Below, one piece after another: positions 1 through 7,242 of a stretch of 37,302 nt of DNA. This DNA comes from DATAXP01 sp036272935 (GTDB lineage Bacteria > Planctomycetota > Planctomycetia > Pirellulales > PNKZ01): the NCBI GenBank assembly GCA_036272935.1, contig DATAXP010000080.1, positions 1 to 37,302 on the forward strand, read 5' to 3'. A program made the position numbers and the translations under genes. A model generated the notes under the pieces. It searched no databases and had not been told where the DNA came from. It saw nothing but the letters and a program-made list of their open reading frames with translations. How positions within the stretch are numbered: position 1 is the stretch's first letter; each line of letters opens with the position of its first letter.

Positions 1-2
1 CC

Positions 3-107
3 GCCGCCAAACATTGGCGACTACTGAACGGATCGAAGCTGCTGCCCGATGTCATCGCCGGAGTCCAATTCAACGACGGAATCAAACCACAAGTCGCCGC
101 CGCCTGA
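3..107 (+). CDS. Partial transposase C-terminus, IS256/mutator-like
   Basis: The frame is open from the window edge to a TGA at 105-107 and gives about 34 residues with the pattern WRLLNGSKLLPDVIAGVQF and then DGIK. It resembles the C-terminal tail of IS256 (mutator-type) transposases, where an R-L-N-x-x-x-L-L-x-x-V-x-x-G-V-x-F stretch ends the protein. The catalytic DDE part would lie before base 1. The family call rests on this short tail alone, recognised from memory, so it is tentative. It converges on the next gene with only 11 bases between the two stops. Confidence 0.45.
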   Translation, partial: AAKHWRLLNGSKLLPDVIAGVQFNDGIKPQVAAA

Positions 108-118
108 AATCTTCTTCA

Positions 119-484
119 TCAACAACTTTTGACCATAACTCCAAGTTCTTGAAATACTTGCGCAATCGACCTTTCAAATGCCTGAGTCTCGTCTGGATTT
201 GAGTCTTGGAGGTACTGATATACGTCGCACATAATTCCGCCATACCCAGCACCAATTCCAGGCAGATACTCGTTCCAGCAATGCCTTGCGAAATCTTGCT
301 GCGACAACGGCGATTTCCCTGGCTCGTGCGCATGATCCTCTTTCCGGTCTTGTTTGAGCAGGTGCCATTTGGCCAGATAGCCGACGACGTGCTGTTTTAT
401 CTTGTCTTTGTCACACATCAGGCTATCTCGGTTCCATTCAGTTTGAAATCTTACGTTACTGTCGTTGCTCACCAGTTCATCCAA
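119..484 (-). CDS. Hypothetical protein, last gene of the methyltransferase operon
   Basis: This 121-residue protein is acidic to neutral, has no membrane segment or signal peptide, and I do not recognise it. It has several cysteines and histidines (for example C44-like and HCW in the middle) but no clear zinc pattern. The listed start is TTG at 484 with AGGAAG four bases upstream. A GTG at 470-472 overlapping the stop of the adenine methyltransferase (GTGA) is an equally plausible start. Either way it is overlapped by or coupled to the methyltransferase, so it is probably co-translated with it. Its role is unknown; small partner genes in such operons can be specificity, control or immunity proteins, but nothing in the sequence decides this. 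Confidence 0.6.
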   Translation of the reverse strand: MDELVSNDSNVRFQTEWNRDSLMCDKDKIKQHVVGYLAKWHLLKQDRKEDHAHEPGKSPLSQQDFARHCWNEYLPGIGAGYGGIMCDVYQYLQDSNPDETQAFERSIAQVFQELGVMVKSC

Positions 485-1275
485 AGGACTTCCTGTTTTC
501 TCGCCTTTGCTCGACCGCCTGCTGCATGATTTGCAATGTCAAAGCTGACTGTCCTCCATCCGGCGTATAGGTCATCATAAAGCTCCGATGAATACCCGCT
601 AAGGACAATCTTGGCCTTACACGCCTTTAGCACTTCAGCCAACTCTCGATGATCCGCCTCGACCATTTCGCAGCCATATACCGCTCTGCTCGATTCGTGC
701 CTAGTCGATGGGACGTATGGAGGATCGCAGTAAAAGAGCGTGTCATAACTGTCCCAGGTGCGAATGACTTCAATCGCCGGTCGTCGGACAATTTCGACAG
801 TGCGCAGCCTGTCCGTGATTAGAGGCAACTGCTCATCAATCGTTGAGAGATAACCCGACACCACATCGGCCATCCCACGACGAACACGATGCAGGGTAAA
901 ACTGAAAGAGTCGCCTCTTCCACCGAGCGAAAGTCGCCAGCGAACAAAGTCCCGCCGTACCTGTTCGATTTCGTCAGGCGACGGTTCTTGCACTTGATCG
1001 AATTCGATCTCGCTGTACGGAGTAAGCGAAAGCCGCCGCTGAAGTTCCTGGCCGTTGTCACGCAACACCCGGAAAAGGCGAGTAATGCGCTCATCCAAGT
1101 CGTTGTAGACCTCGATCGAAGCAGGTGACTTATTCAATAGCACCGATGCTGCGCCCCCGAATGGCTCGACGTAGGTGTGGTGCGCCGGAAACTCATGGAT
1201 TATCCGGTGGCAAAGGTAAAACTTGCCACCATGCCATTTCACGGGAGGTCGCAAGGTCTTCTTTTTTACAGTCAT
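469..1275 (-). CDS. Dam-like DNA adenine-N6 methyltransferase (D12 class)
   Basis: Transfers a methyl group from S-adenosylmethionine to adenine N6 in DNA. The 268-residue protein shows the family motifs in order: the N-terminal KWHGGK (residues 13-18), VEPFGGAASV (36-45) for AdoMet binding, and the catalytic DPPY (184-187), with the late segment IVLSGYSSELYDDLY. Length matches Dam and phage-type D12 enzymes (about 260-290). It starts at an ATG with no obvious Shine-Dalgarno, 44 bases after the GIY-YIG fusion gene, and overlaps the following small gene. Sitting beside a nuclease with a complete GIY-YIG signature, it could be the modification half of a restriction-modification-like pair. An orphan regulatory or phage-derived methylase is the alternative. 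The target site cannot be read from sequence. Confidence 0.92.
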   Translation of the reverse strand: MTVKKKTLRPPVKWHGGKFYLCHRIIHEFPAHHTYVEPFGGAASVLLNKSPASIEVYNDLDERITRLFRVLRDNGQELQRRLSLTPYSEIEFDQVQEPSPDEIEQVRRDFVRWRLSLGGRGDSFSFTLHRVRRGMADVVSGYLSTIDEQLPLITDRLRTVEIVRRPAIEVIRTWDSYDTLFYCDPPYVPSTRHESSRAVYGCEMVEADHRELAEVLKACKAKIVLSGYSSELYDDLYAGWRTVSFDIANHAAGGRAKARKQEVLWMNW

Positions 1276-1284
1276 GTGCGCAAC

Positions 1285-1297
1285 CCGGAAGTTCCGG
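1285..1297. promoter_or_regulatory. 13-bp palindrome upstream of the methyltransferase
   Basis: CCGGAAGTTCCGG is a perfect palindrome around a single central base, 10 bases upstream of the methyltransferase start and between two genes of the same operon. It is too tight for a good RNA hairpin, so a protein operator or a self-methylation site is more likely than a terminator. No binding partner is known. Confidence 0.3.
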
Positions 1298-1319
1298 CCT
1301 CCTGCCGTCTTGAGACATC

Positions 1320-2489
1320 TCAGGCCACTCGGCCCCCAATGTAATTGAAGAGGGGCTTAAACCGATAGACGGCACCTAACTCCAGAATCTTCCGTTCAGT
1401 TGGAGCAGCGTCGGGTGTCGGAACAATCCCTAGACTGACGGTCTTGGAACGACACTTATAGAGCCAGTCTGGGATTCCTGATTTCCCTCCGAATTCAAAA
1501 TGCCGCTCGATCCGATTGCGCAAGTTGTCTGTCTCACCGATGAAGATGGAATTGTCCTCGCACCGGAACAAGTACATGCCCTGGTCGAGCGGAATTGTGC
1601 TGGCTCGAACCGAATTGGCTGGTCCCAGGATGTCGAAATCCGGCAGCTTCACAGACTGAGCTTTGCTGGAATAGCGACCCGCCGCCTTGCGAACACCCAA
1701 GGCAACGCACCGATAATCGAGCGGACTAAATCCGGGGGCGAGCTTCGTCGCAATTTCATCGAACTCAGTAGCCAAATCAGGATCACAAATGATTTTGTCC
1801 AGAGAAATCTCTCGGCCCTTCTGGGAATGAAACTGCTCCTGGACATACCGAATGGCGATCTCACTGGAAAACTCGAATTCGTCCCTCTTGGAAGGCGTGT
1901 AGTTCTTGGTTTTTGGAAGGTCCGAGAAGAACTTGTTCTTTCGCCCGTTGAAAAGTTTCCAGTTCAAATCGAAATCGGTTCCAGAAAGTCCCAATTCACG
2001 GCATCGCCGGAGGAATTGGCGGTTGAGGGCAGGGTCGGCAACCACTCGGTCAATGGAATAACCTTCACGTACTTCCAGATATGCTTGTGCAACTTGAGCC
2101 ATTTCCGGTTGCGTGCTGGCAGCGAGTCGAGACATCTGCACGGCGAGCTTCGTGACGACGAGTTGATTGAGGCTCACCCCTTCTTCGTCCGCCTCACAGT
2201 CCAGTGCGGCATGAAGCGAACGAGGCAGTCGCACTACGAACTTGCCGCTCTTCTTCGGAGTAGCGCCCTCAACTAGCCCCGTGCGGTCTTGGGCCACGTC
2301 GATCAGCTTTCGGATCGCCTTGTACTCGTTGCTGCGAACAAAAGCATCACGCCCCTCACGGGTCGGGAATGCTTTCGCCACGAGGCCATCGACCGGATCA
2401 AACAAAGTGTTTGACAGATCGGCCCAAGACTCAGCCGACAGCGCCACGGACTGTGCGGAAGCAAGGAGATTCTGCTCTTTGGTTTTCAT
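1320..2489 (-). CDS. Fusion of HicB-like ribbon-helix-helix domain and GIY-YIG nuclease
   Basis: Residue numbers count from a GTG at 2498, but the ATG at 2489 is preferred because AGAAGG sits 8 bases before it; this gives 389 residues. A HicB/Arc-like DNA-binding segment lies at about 84-120 (KFVVRLPRSLHAALD, then GVSLNQLVVTKLA). Two similar roughly 43-residue modules follow at 145-187 and 228-271, each with S-I/L-D-R/K-V/I-V/I-x-DP-x-L. The C-terminal domain at 305-390 has all GIY-YIG marks: G307-M-Y, F-I-G-E-T at 319-323, the arginine pair in LRNRIERH, E368 in PTERK and N385 in PLFNY. It is therefore predicted to be an active endonuclease tethered to a DNA-binding domain. It lies between a small unknown gene and an adenine methyltransferase. 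The target and the role of the repeated modules are unknown. Confidence 0.8.
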   Translation of the reverse strand: MKTKEQNLLASAQSVALSAESWADLSNTLFDPVDGLVAKAFPTREGRDAFVRSNEYKAIRKLIDVAQDRTGLVEGATPKKSGKFVVRLPRSLHAALDCEADEEGVSLNQLVVTKLAVQMSRLAASTQPEMAQVAQAYLEVREGYSIDRVVADPALNRQFLRRCRELGLSGTDFDLNWKLFNGRKNKFFSDLPKTKNYTPSKRDEFEFSSEIAIRYVQEQFHSQKGREISLDKIICDPDLATEFDEIATKLAPGFSPLDYRCVALGVRKAAGRYSSKAQSVKLPDFDILGPANSVRASTIPLDQGMYLFRCEDNSIFIGETDNLRNRIERHFEFGGKSGIPDWLYKCRSKTVSLGIVPTPDAAPTERKILELGAVYRFKPLFNYIGGRVA

Positions 2490-2494
2490 TTGTT

Positions 2495-2830
2495 TCACCT
2501 TCTCACGGCTACGGGTCGAACAAACTCCACCGTGCTGGTCGTGCGTTCCAGATACATTGACTCTTGGCCCAATTCCGCTCCAAATCCTGCAACCATTTCC
2601 CGCAGTTCGGCCTCGGCGTCTTCCTCAATGACGACCCATACCTCAAGCGAGTCGTCCACCTGCTTCTGCCCGCCTTTCATGCGGTAAGCACCCTTGCCGG
2701 TTCCGGCGATGTGATAGCCGCCAGCGAGTCGGAACAAGTCGTCGAAAATGCGGTCACGCAGTTCTTTCGGAACCTTGCTCTTGTCGTTGAAGGTCAAAGG
2801 CAAGAGCAGGACGTATTTCACTTTTGCCAT
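2495..2830 (-). CDS. Hypothetical protein, first gene of the GIY-YIG/methyltransferase operon
   Basis: The preferred start is the ATG at 2828-2830 (MAKVKYVLLL), with GGAG 7 bases upstream; a longer open frame to 2854 lacks a ribosome site. The 111-residue soluble alpha/beta protein has a conserved-looking core, PKELRDRIFDDLFRLAGG, then GTGKGAYRMKGGQKQVDDS, then EELREMV-type helix and a final strand. I have an impression of a widespread family of unknown function, but cannot name it. It stops 5 bases before the start of the nuclease fusion, so the two are surely co-transcribed. An accessory role to the nuclease or to its regulation is inferred from position only. Confidence 0.7.
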   Translation of the reverse strand: MAKVKYVLLLPLTFNDKSKVPKELRDRIFDDLFRLAGGYHIAGTGKGAYRMKGGQKQVDDSLEVWVVIEEDAEAELREMVAGFGAELGQESMYLERTTSTVEFVRPVAVRR

Positions 2831-2872
2831 CGTCTCGCTCCGTGAATGGCCCATGCAGCCGTGCGAGAAATG

Positions 2873-2893
2873 GTATCATATGTAGTATCATAT
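2873..2893. repeat. Direct repeat GTATCATAT in divergent promoter region
   Basis: GTATCATAT occurs at 2873-2881 and 2885-2893, 12 bases apart. It lies about 45-60 bases upstream of the leftward operon start, in the 195-base gap shared with the rightward hydrolase gene. On the minus strand each copy reads ATATGATAC, containing a TATGAT that resembles a -10 box. It could be a promoter, or an operator for the ribbon-helix-helix domain encoded in the operon. Confidence 0.4.
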
Positions 2894-3025
2894 TTCAATC
2901 ACCGGGTTTACCGGCACGGCCCCCTTGAAACGCAAGTATTTTATGGCATTGGCTTTGCGGCTAATCGTGGATGCAATGGGACTGCCGCAAGGACTGGACA
3001 CGAGGAAATCAGATTCCATCCGACG

Positions 3026-3493
3026 ATGACCATCCTCTTCCTTCACGGCTGGAAGTCGGTCCCTGGCGGCATGAAGCCGACTTACCTCAAGGACCACGGC
3101 CACATGGTCATCAACCCGAAGCTGCCCGACGACGACTTTGACGCAGCCGTGCGGATCGCACAGGCTGAGTTCGACCGGCACCATCCCGATGTCGTCGTCG
3201 GATCATCGAGGGGCGGGGCAGTGGCGATGAACATCGAGAGCGGCGAGTCCCGGCTCGTCCTGCTCTGCCCGGCGTGGAAGAAGTACGGTACGGCGAAGAC
3301 GGCGAAACCGGGCATGGTAATCCTGCACAGCCGTGCCGATGACGTTGTGCCGTTCGCCGACAGTGAAGAGTTGGTGAGGAACAGCAAGGCGACGTTGATC
3401 GAGGTCGGCAACGATCACCGGCTTGCCGACCAGGAGCCGCTGGAGAGGATGCTGAGGGCGTGCGATTCCGACTCTGCCAGCCCACTTATCTGA
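3026..3493 (+). CDS. Small alpha/beta hydrolase (YqiA/UPF0227-like)
   Basis: A 155-residue single-domain serine hydrolase. From the chosen ATG (3026) it begins MTILFLHGWKS, the usual first strand and oxyanion-hole histidine of the fold. The nucleophile elbow is G59-S-S61-R-G, the acid is D105 or D106 in HSRADDVVPF, and the base is H131 in GNDHR. The open frame runs back to 2846, but the upstream part looks noncoding and the hydrolase fold starts exactly at 3026. No good Shine-Dalgarno is seen. Its last 8 bases overlap the convergent metalloprotease gene. The substrate is unknown; an esterase or acyl-transfer role is typical for this size class. It is not obviously part of either neighbouring operon. 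Confidence 0.8.
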   Translation: MTILFLHGWKSVPGGMKPTYLKDHGHMVINPKLPDDDFDAAVRIAQAEFDRHHPDVVVGSSRGGAVAMNIESGESRLVLLCPAWKKYGTAKTAKPGMVILHSRADDVVPFADSEELVRNSKATLIEVGNDHRLADQEPLERMLRACDSDSASPLI

Positions 3494-4487
3494 CTGGCTG
3501 AATTATCGCCATCACGTTCTGTTCGATTCTTCGTGCCTGAATGAACACGTCGCAATTCATCAGGCTGCCGCCGCTGGAGAATGTCCACGCCTTGAGGTTT
3601 TCTTCACCGGAAACGTCTGCTGCTTGTTCGTTCTGGAATGCAGCGAACACGATGGACGATTCCGGTACACGCATGTTCCACCGAGCGGTCAACGTCATTT
3701 CGGCAGCAGCGTCGTTCGGTAACGTCAATTGAACTCGCAGCTTCTTCTGCGGCTGTTCGTGGTCGAACATGCGCCGCTGGTTGCGACCACGACGTTCACT
3801 CACCGAGTATTCCATGCTTGCTTCGAGGTAAAGTAGCGGCGTCGTCAATCGCCGACGACACGCAAAGAGCGTCGATTGAAAACTTGCATACGAACAAAAC
3901 GATTGCCGCAGCGTGTCTACGATCTTGAAGGTAAGGAGATCGCCATCTGGAACGTGGAGCCTGAAGAGAGGGGTGAACAGTGAATCGTAGAAGCCGACGT
4001 GACCAGCAATCTGGTCCATCAATCTTTCCAGCGGCTCGTCGGTTGATCGAAAAACCTGCTTCTCGAAGTTTTCTTCGACGAGCAGATGAGCGATCTCATG
4101 CCACCGGGTAAAGAATCGGCGTGCGGCTTTGCTCCCTCGGCAGTCGATGACGGCCACGTAGCTGCGGTCTTTCAGCCGAATCATCGTGCCGTAAGTGTCA
4201 GCCGTCAGGTCGTCCTTGAGCGAAGCGAAAACAAACTCGCCTTTCTGGGCGTAACGATACTTGAGTTCATCGAGATCAGCGTCGTCGTTGATCTCCTCGA
4301 ACACGAGGTTCAGGCGAGACGCCACCACGTTTTCCAGTTCTTCGACCGACGAAACACCACCATTCTCCACAACCCATGTGTCGATCTGCCTTTGGCAGTG
4401 GTTGATTATCGCTTCAACCGGGGTGCCACGCAGGCCGAGCTTACGAGCCAGATCAACAACGTCTTGTTCTTGATCCAACGTGTTCAT
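3486..4487 (-). CDS. ImmA/IrrE-type metallopeptidase, CapP-like
   Basis: A 333-residue zinc protease with the signature HEIAH at residues 130-134, preceded by RRFFTRW and followed by a helix with E154 and D158 that could supply the third zinc ligand, as in ImmA/IrrE enzymes. The C-terminal 100 or so residues form a separate beta-rich domain of unknown role. The start overlaps the stop of the XRE gene by 4 bases (ATGA), with AAGGA a few bases upstream, so the two are translationally coupled. ImmA/IrrE proteases cleave the paired HTH repressor on a damage signal. CapP with CapH does this for CBASS operons. Here the pair is divergent from a cyclase/TIR operon, which supports the same job. The function is inferred, not shown. 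Confidence 0.85.
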   Translation of the reverse strand: MNTLDQEQDVVDLARKLGLRGTPVEAIINHCQRQIDTWVVENGGVSSVEELENVVASRLNLVFEEINDDADLDELKYRYAQKGEFVFASLKDDLTADTYGTMIRLKDRSYVAVIDCRGSKAARRFFTRWHEIAHLLVEENFEKQVFRSTDEPLERLMDQIAGHVGFYDSLFTPLFRLHVPDGDLLTFKIVDTLRQSFCSYASFQSTLFACRRRLTTPLLYLEASMEYSVSERRGRNQRRMFDHEQPQKKLRVQLTLPNDAAAEMTLTARWNMRVPESSIVFAAFQNEQAADVSGEENLKAWTFSSGGSLMNCDVFIQARRIEQNVMAIIQPVR

Positions 4488-4894
4488 AGGAATTCCTTTA
4501 CGGCCTCGTAGAATTTCTGCCAGTCGATCTTTTCTAAGTCACCTTTCTTCGTGCTGCTGCGATGGGCGATGATCTGGTTTTGCATTTCCAAGAGCGCAAT
4601 TGCCTGCCGGAAGCTCAGCCCCGCATCTCCGGCGAATTCGGCGAGAGCCTTTGGAATCTGCACTTCTTGGTGCGATTGCTTTCCCTTTTCAGCGTTCTTG
4701 CCGGTCATCAGGTAGTCGAGAGACAGACTTAGCGCACGAGCTATGTCGAGCAGCTTATCCGCACCAACATTCCGTTTGCCGTTCTCAATGTCGGAAAGGA
4801 AGCTCTTGCTGATTTTGGCATTGGTTGCCAAATCATCCTGCTTCCATCCAAGAGCTTCCCGCCGAGCCTTGATTCGTTCACCAACAGTCGCCAT
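4484..4894 (-). CDS. XRE-family repressor, CapH-like
   Basis: A 136-residue regulator. The helix-turn-helix is at about residues 5-60 (GERIKARREALGWKQDDLA, then SKSFLSDIENGKRN, then LLDIARALSLSLDYLM). A roughly 75-residue C-terminal region with a likely dimerisation or cleavage segment follows. The start chosen is the ATG at 4892-4894 with GAGAGGG upstream; the open frame extends 91 codons further, but that part runs through the promoter of the divergent cyclase gene and has no HTH character. It is coupled to the ImmA/IrrE protease gene. It probably represses itself and the cyclase operon from the 172-base shared region, with cleavage by the protease giving induction. The same layout is known for CapH in CBASS loci. 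Confidence 0.85.
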   Translation of the reverse strand: MATVGERIKARREALGWKQDDLATNAKISKSFLSDIENGKRNVGADKLLDIARALSLSLDYLMTGKNAEKGKQSHQEVQIPKALAEFAGDAGLSFRQAIALLEMQNQIIAHRSSTKKGDLEKIDWQKFYEAVKEFL

Positions 4895-4966
4895 GCGGCA
4901 TGAACCCTCTCGTTCGGACAAGTCGAAGCGCTTATCGTAACGACTCCACCGACTCCCTTCAACTTC

Positions 4967-4996
4967 TTGACATCTTGCATAGCGAACTGATAGACT
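4967..4996 (+). promoter_or_regulatory. Candidate promoter of the cyclase/E2/TIR operon
   Basis: TTGACA at 4967-4972 is a perfect -35 match. After an 18-base spacer TAGACT at 4991-4996 matches four of six -10 positions. Transcription would begin near 5003 and give a leader of about 60 bases. The shared gap between the repressor and the cyclase runs from 4895 to 5066. Confidence 0.5.
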
Positions 4997-5014
4997 GTAG
5001 CGATTATAGCGGTT

Positions 5015-5030
5015 GCGGCATCGTTGCCGC
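5015..5030. promoter_or_regulatory. Inverted repeat near the operon start, candidate repressor operator
   Basis: GCGGCA-TCGT-TGCCGC, six-base arms with a four-base centre, lies just downstream of the predicted transcription start and upstream of the cyclase ribosome site (AGGGAG at 5053-5058). Position suits a CapH-type operator. Further short palindromes lie closer to the repressor gene: AAGCGCTT at 4926-4933 and TCGT-A-ACGA at 4935-4943. Which one is bound is unknown. Confidence 0.35.
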
Positions 5031-5066
5031 TCACAAAACTCCTCGATCTGACAGGGAGAAATCGAG

Positions 5067-6632
5067 ATGGCTTGGAACGAGAAGCGGTCGAAAGAACGGG
5101 TCAAAGCTAACGATTTCAAGGATTTTGAACTGAACGTCCAAGACCTTTCACGGTCGATGGATTTCACGAACCTTGGGAAAAAAGACGTTCGGCGTGCGAA
5201 AGGCGTTCACCTATACGTGGACGTTCCGAATTTTCACCGAGCAGTGGACGATGCAGGGAACGACTTGCAGAAACAGCGTAAGCTCGTGCGAGCGTCCAGC
5301 GTGCTTCGGAGAATCCAAGGCGAATTGATGGACCAGGATGACGTTGGTGACATCCAGCGCCAAACCGTTCGAGCGCATGGACTGGTCTTCAAACCCTACG
5401 ACGGTGACGAGCGCCCGAAGGATGGCGACCGGGCGAAGCAAGCCGTTATCCACGCCATCACGCAAAACACCTACGTGCTAGACGTGTTCAACGTGGTTTT
5501 CAGTGACGTGCGGGACTTCAGCAGTGCCGTTGGGTTGTCCAGCGGCACCAGCTACCTCGCAAACGTCGGAAAGTCAGGCAAACGAGAACTTATCTCGCTC
5601 GGCACATGCGCCAATCTTGCGGCAAAGATCATCGGCGGGAAAGACACTATCACGATCACGTCCGAGATGTTCGACGTGATGCCGGAGTGCCTTCAAGAGT
5701 TCTTTGCCAAGGATGAAGAAGTGTCAGGCGTGCAAACATACCGAGCAACCGGACTGCGGTGGAGTCGGAATCCTGAATTGGCAAAGACGCTCGGTGTCGT
5801 CTGGAAGCCTGACGCTTGGCGCAAGAAGACTGAGGAGCATCGGGACGCCCTGCCACTGGAGGAGATTGAAATTTCCGAGGCGACCGTTCTGATTGATGTC
5901 TCGAAGCTCAGCGAGCGCAATTGTAAGCGAACTGCGGCGGTGGCCTTTTTCGCTGACCTCGATGGTTTCACACGTTACGTACAAGAGGCCGAAACCGACG
6001 AGAAAGTGGTCAGCCTCATTCGCCAGTTCCACATGATTCGATCCGAATTTCATTCGGTCGCCGAGACTGATTTCGACGGTTTAGTGTTGCAGCATCGTGG
6101 CGACTGCATCCTCGGGATTCTTCATCTGCCGAGCGGCCAATCGTTCCACGCCGACCGCTGCCAGGATGCTGTCGATTTGGCGATTGGAATTCAATCGTCG
6201 ATGGAGCATGTTCTCAATGAGCATTTGACTGACCGCAAGGACATTCACGTTGCCATCGGAATGGACGTTGGCAAGGTCATCGTGTCACGGCTCGGCAAGA
6301 AGGGAGAGCGGATCACGATCTGCTTCGGCCCCGAAGTCACCGAGGCTGAGCGGCTTCAGTTCATTTCATCGGCGAAGCAAGTTCGCATTTCCGCTGAGGT
6401 TTACGACCAACTCGAAGATGAGGATGTGAAAGACGAATTCACGAAGCGTGGTTCCGCTTACGTGGCAACGGGCCTCACTTTTCCCAACTTGGATGAAAAG
6501 AAGGAAGAGAAAGCCGCCGAGTCTGGCAGCCTTGGAGCATCGGTCAGCAAGGGCCAAGTTCGTGTCACAACCGCTGCGACAGCGGCAGTAAGACCGTGGC
6601 ACAACAGCAAGCCTTGGATGTCGGAGCGATGA
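5067..6632 (+). CDS. Tandem-domain class III nucleotidyl cyclase, Pycsar-type (PycC-like)
   Basis: A 521-residue soluble protein with two cyclase folds. The first (about 45-230) has D52 in LYVDVPNF and N183-L-A-A-K187. The second (about 285-470) has D297 in FADLDGFT, D346 in RGDCILG, GMDVGKV and R429 in EAERL. The second domain keeps both metal-binding aspartates but has threonine where the catalytic asparagine is expected. The first keeps the asparagine but appears to lack the second aspartate. Together they look like one composite active site, as in C1/C2 adenylyl cyclases. A polar, Ala/Ser-rich tail of about 40 residues ends in WMSER. The start has AGGGAG 8 bases upstream. Next to a CNB-TIR effector, it most likely makes cCMP or cUMP on phage infection; cAMP or cGMP cannot be excluded. 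Confidence 0.82.
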   Translation: MAWNEKRSKERVKANDFKDFELNVQDLSRSMDFTNLGKKDVRRAKGVHLYVDVPNFHRAVDDAGNDLQKQRKLVRASSVLRRIQGELMDQDDVGDIQRQTVRAHGLVFKPYDGDERPKDGDRAKQAVIHAITQNTYVLDVFNVVFSDVRDFSSAVGLSSGTSYLANVGKSGKRELISLGTCANLAAKIIGGKDTITITSEMFDVMPECLQEFFAKDEEVSGVQTYRATGLRWSRNPELAKTLGVVWKPDAWRKKTEEHRDALPLEEIEISEATVLIDVSKLSERNCKRTAAVAFFADLDGFTRYVQEAETDEKVVSLIRQFHMIRSEFHSVAETDFDGLVLQHRGDCILGILHLPSGQSFHADRCQDAVDLAIGIQSSMEHVLNEHLTDRKDIHVAIGMDVGKVIVSRLGKKGERITICFGPEVTEAERLQFISSAKQVRISAEVYDQLEDEDVKDEFTKRGSAYVATGLTFPNLDEKKEEKAAESGSLGASVSKGQVRVTTAATAAVRPWHNSKPWMSER

Positions 6633-6633
6633 A

Positions 6634-7209
6634 ATGCAGTGGCACGAGGCCCTGCCGCAGCGATGGACACAGGAGCAATCAATCGCTGCGGGACTGTTAC
6701 AAGAATTCGAGGCCGGTATCGACGGTAATGGCTGTTCGTTCATCCGTGGGGCGTTCAGCGTCATCTCGGAACATGGGCATGTGTACGAAACGGTCCGGCT
6801 ACGACTTGTTTACCCGCCGACCTTCCCGGCCAGAAACCAGTCGCCTTTGGTCTACCTGGAGAGTCATCGTGACCGCTGGGTTAATCGTGGCGATAGTCAT
6901 ATCGAAAGCGATTGGAGGCTCTGTCTCTTTGTGCCAAGCGAATCGGGTATCGTTTTCGACGACCCGACCTCTCTTAATGACCTGTTTGCTGTAATCCATA
7001 CGTTTCTGTTTAAGCAGCGCATCTACCAACGACGGCTTCTTCAATCGCAGCTAAAGGAGGGTAAAGCTAAATGGCCGGGCGAAGATCGGTCACACGGACT
7101 CCAGGGGATACGGGAAGCGGTACGAGATAGTGGCGGTGTCGGTAGGAACGATCCTTGCCCTTGCGGGAGTGGCAGAAAGTTTAAGCATTGTCATCTCGGA
7201 ACGCTGTAA
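6634..7209 (+). CDS. Stand-alone E2-like (UBC-fold) protein with C-terminal SEC-C zinc motif
   Basis: A 191-residue protein starting one base after the cyclase stop, with GGAG 7 bases before the ATG. Residues 35-130 follow the bacterial E2 pattern: a beta meander ending in RLRLVYPPTFPARN, PLVYL, then H89 and C97 in HIESDWRLCLF, and a long C-terminal helix. C97 would be the thioester cysteine. Residues 170-187 (GRNDPCPCGSGRKFKHCH) are a clear SEC-C motif with ligands C175, C177, C186 and H187. No E1 or JAB gene is adjacent, as in short type II CBASS operons, where a lone E2-like protein modifies the nucleotidyltransferase. By analogy it may conjugate the tail of the cyclase or prime it. The fold call is by eye; the SEC-C call is firm. 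Confidence 0.75.
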   Translation: MQWHEALPQRWTQEQSIAAGLLQEFEAGIDGNGCSFIRGAFSVISEHGHVYETVRLRLVYPPTFPARNQSPLVYLESHRDRWVNRGDSHIESDWRLCLFVPSESGIVFDDPTSLNDLFAVIHTFLFKQRIYQRRLLQSQLKEGKAKWPGEDRSHGLQGIREAVRDSGGVGRNDPCPCGSGRKFKHCHLGTL

Positions 7210-7242
7210 GCGAATACCACGACGGGCGAGAGATACCGCACG

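Noticed and set aside
4895..5167. N-terminal extension of the XRE gene
   Set aside because: It would read through the divergent promoter and into the cyclase gene; the HTH begins right after the ATG at 4894, which has a ribosome site.
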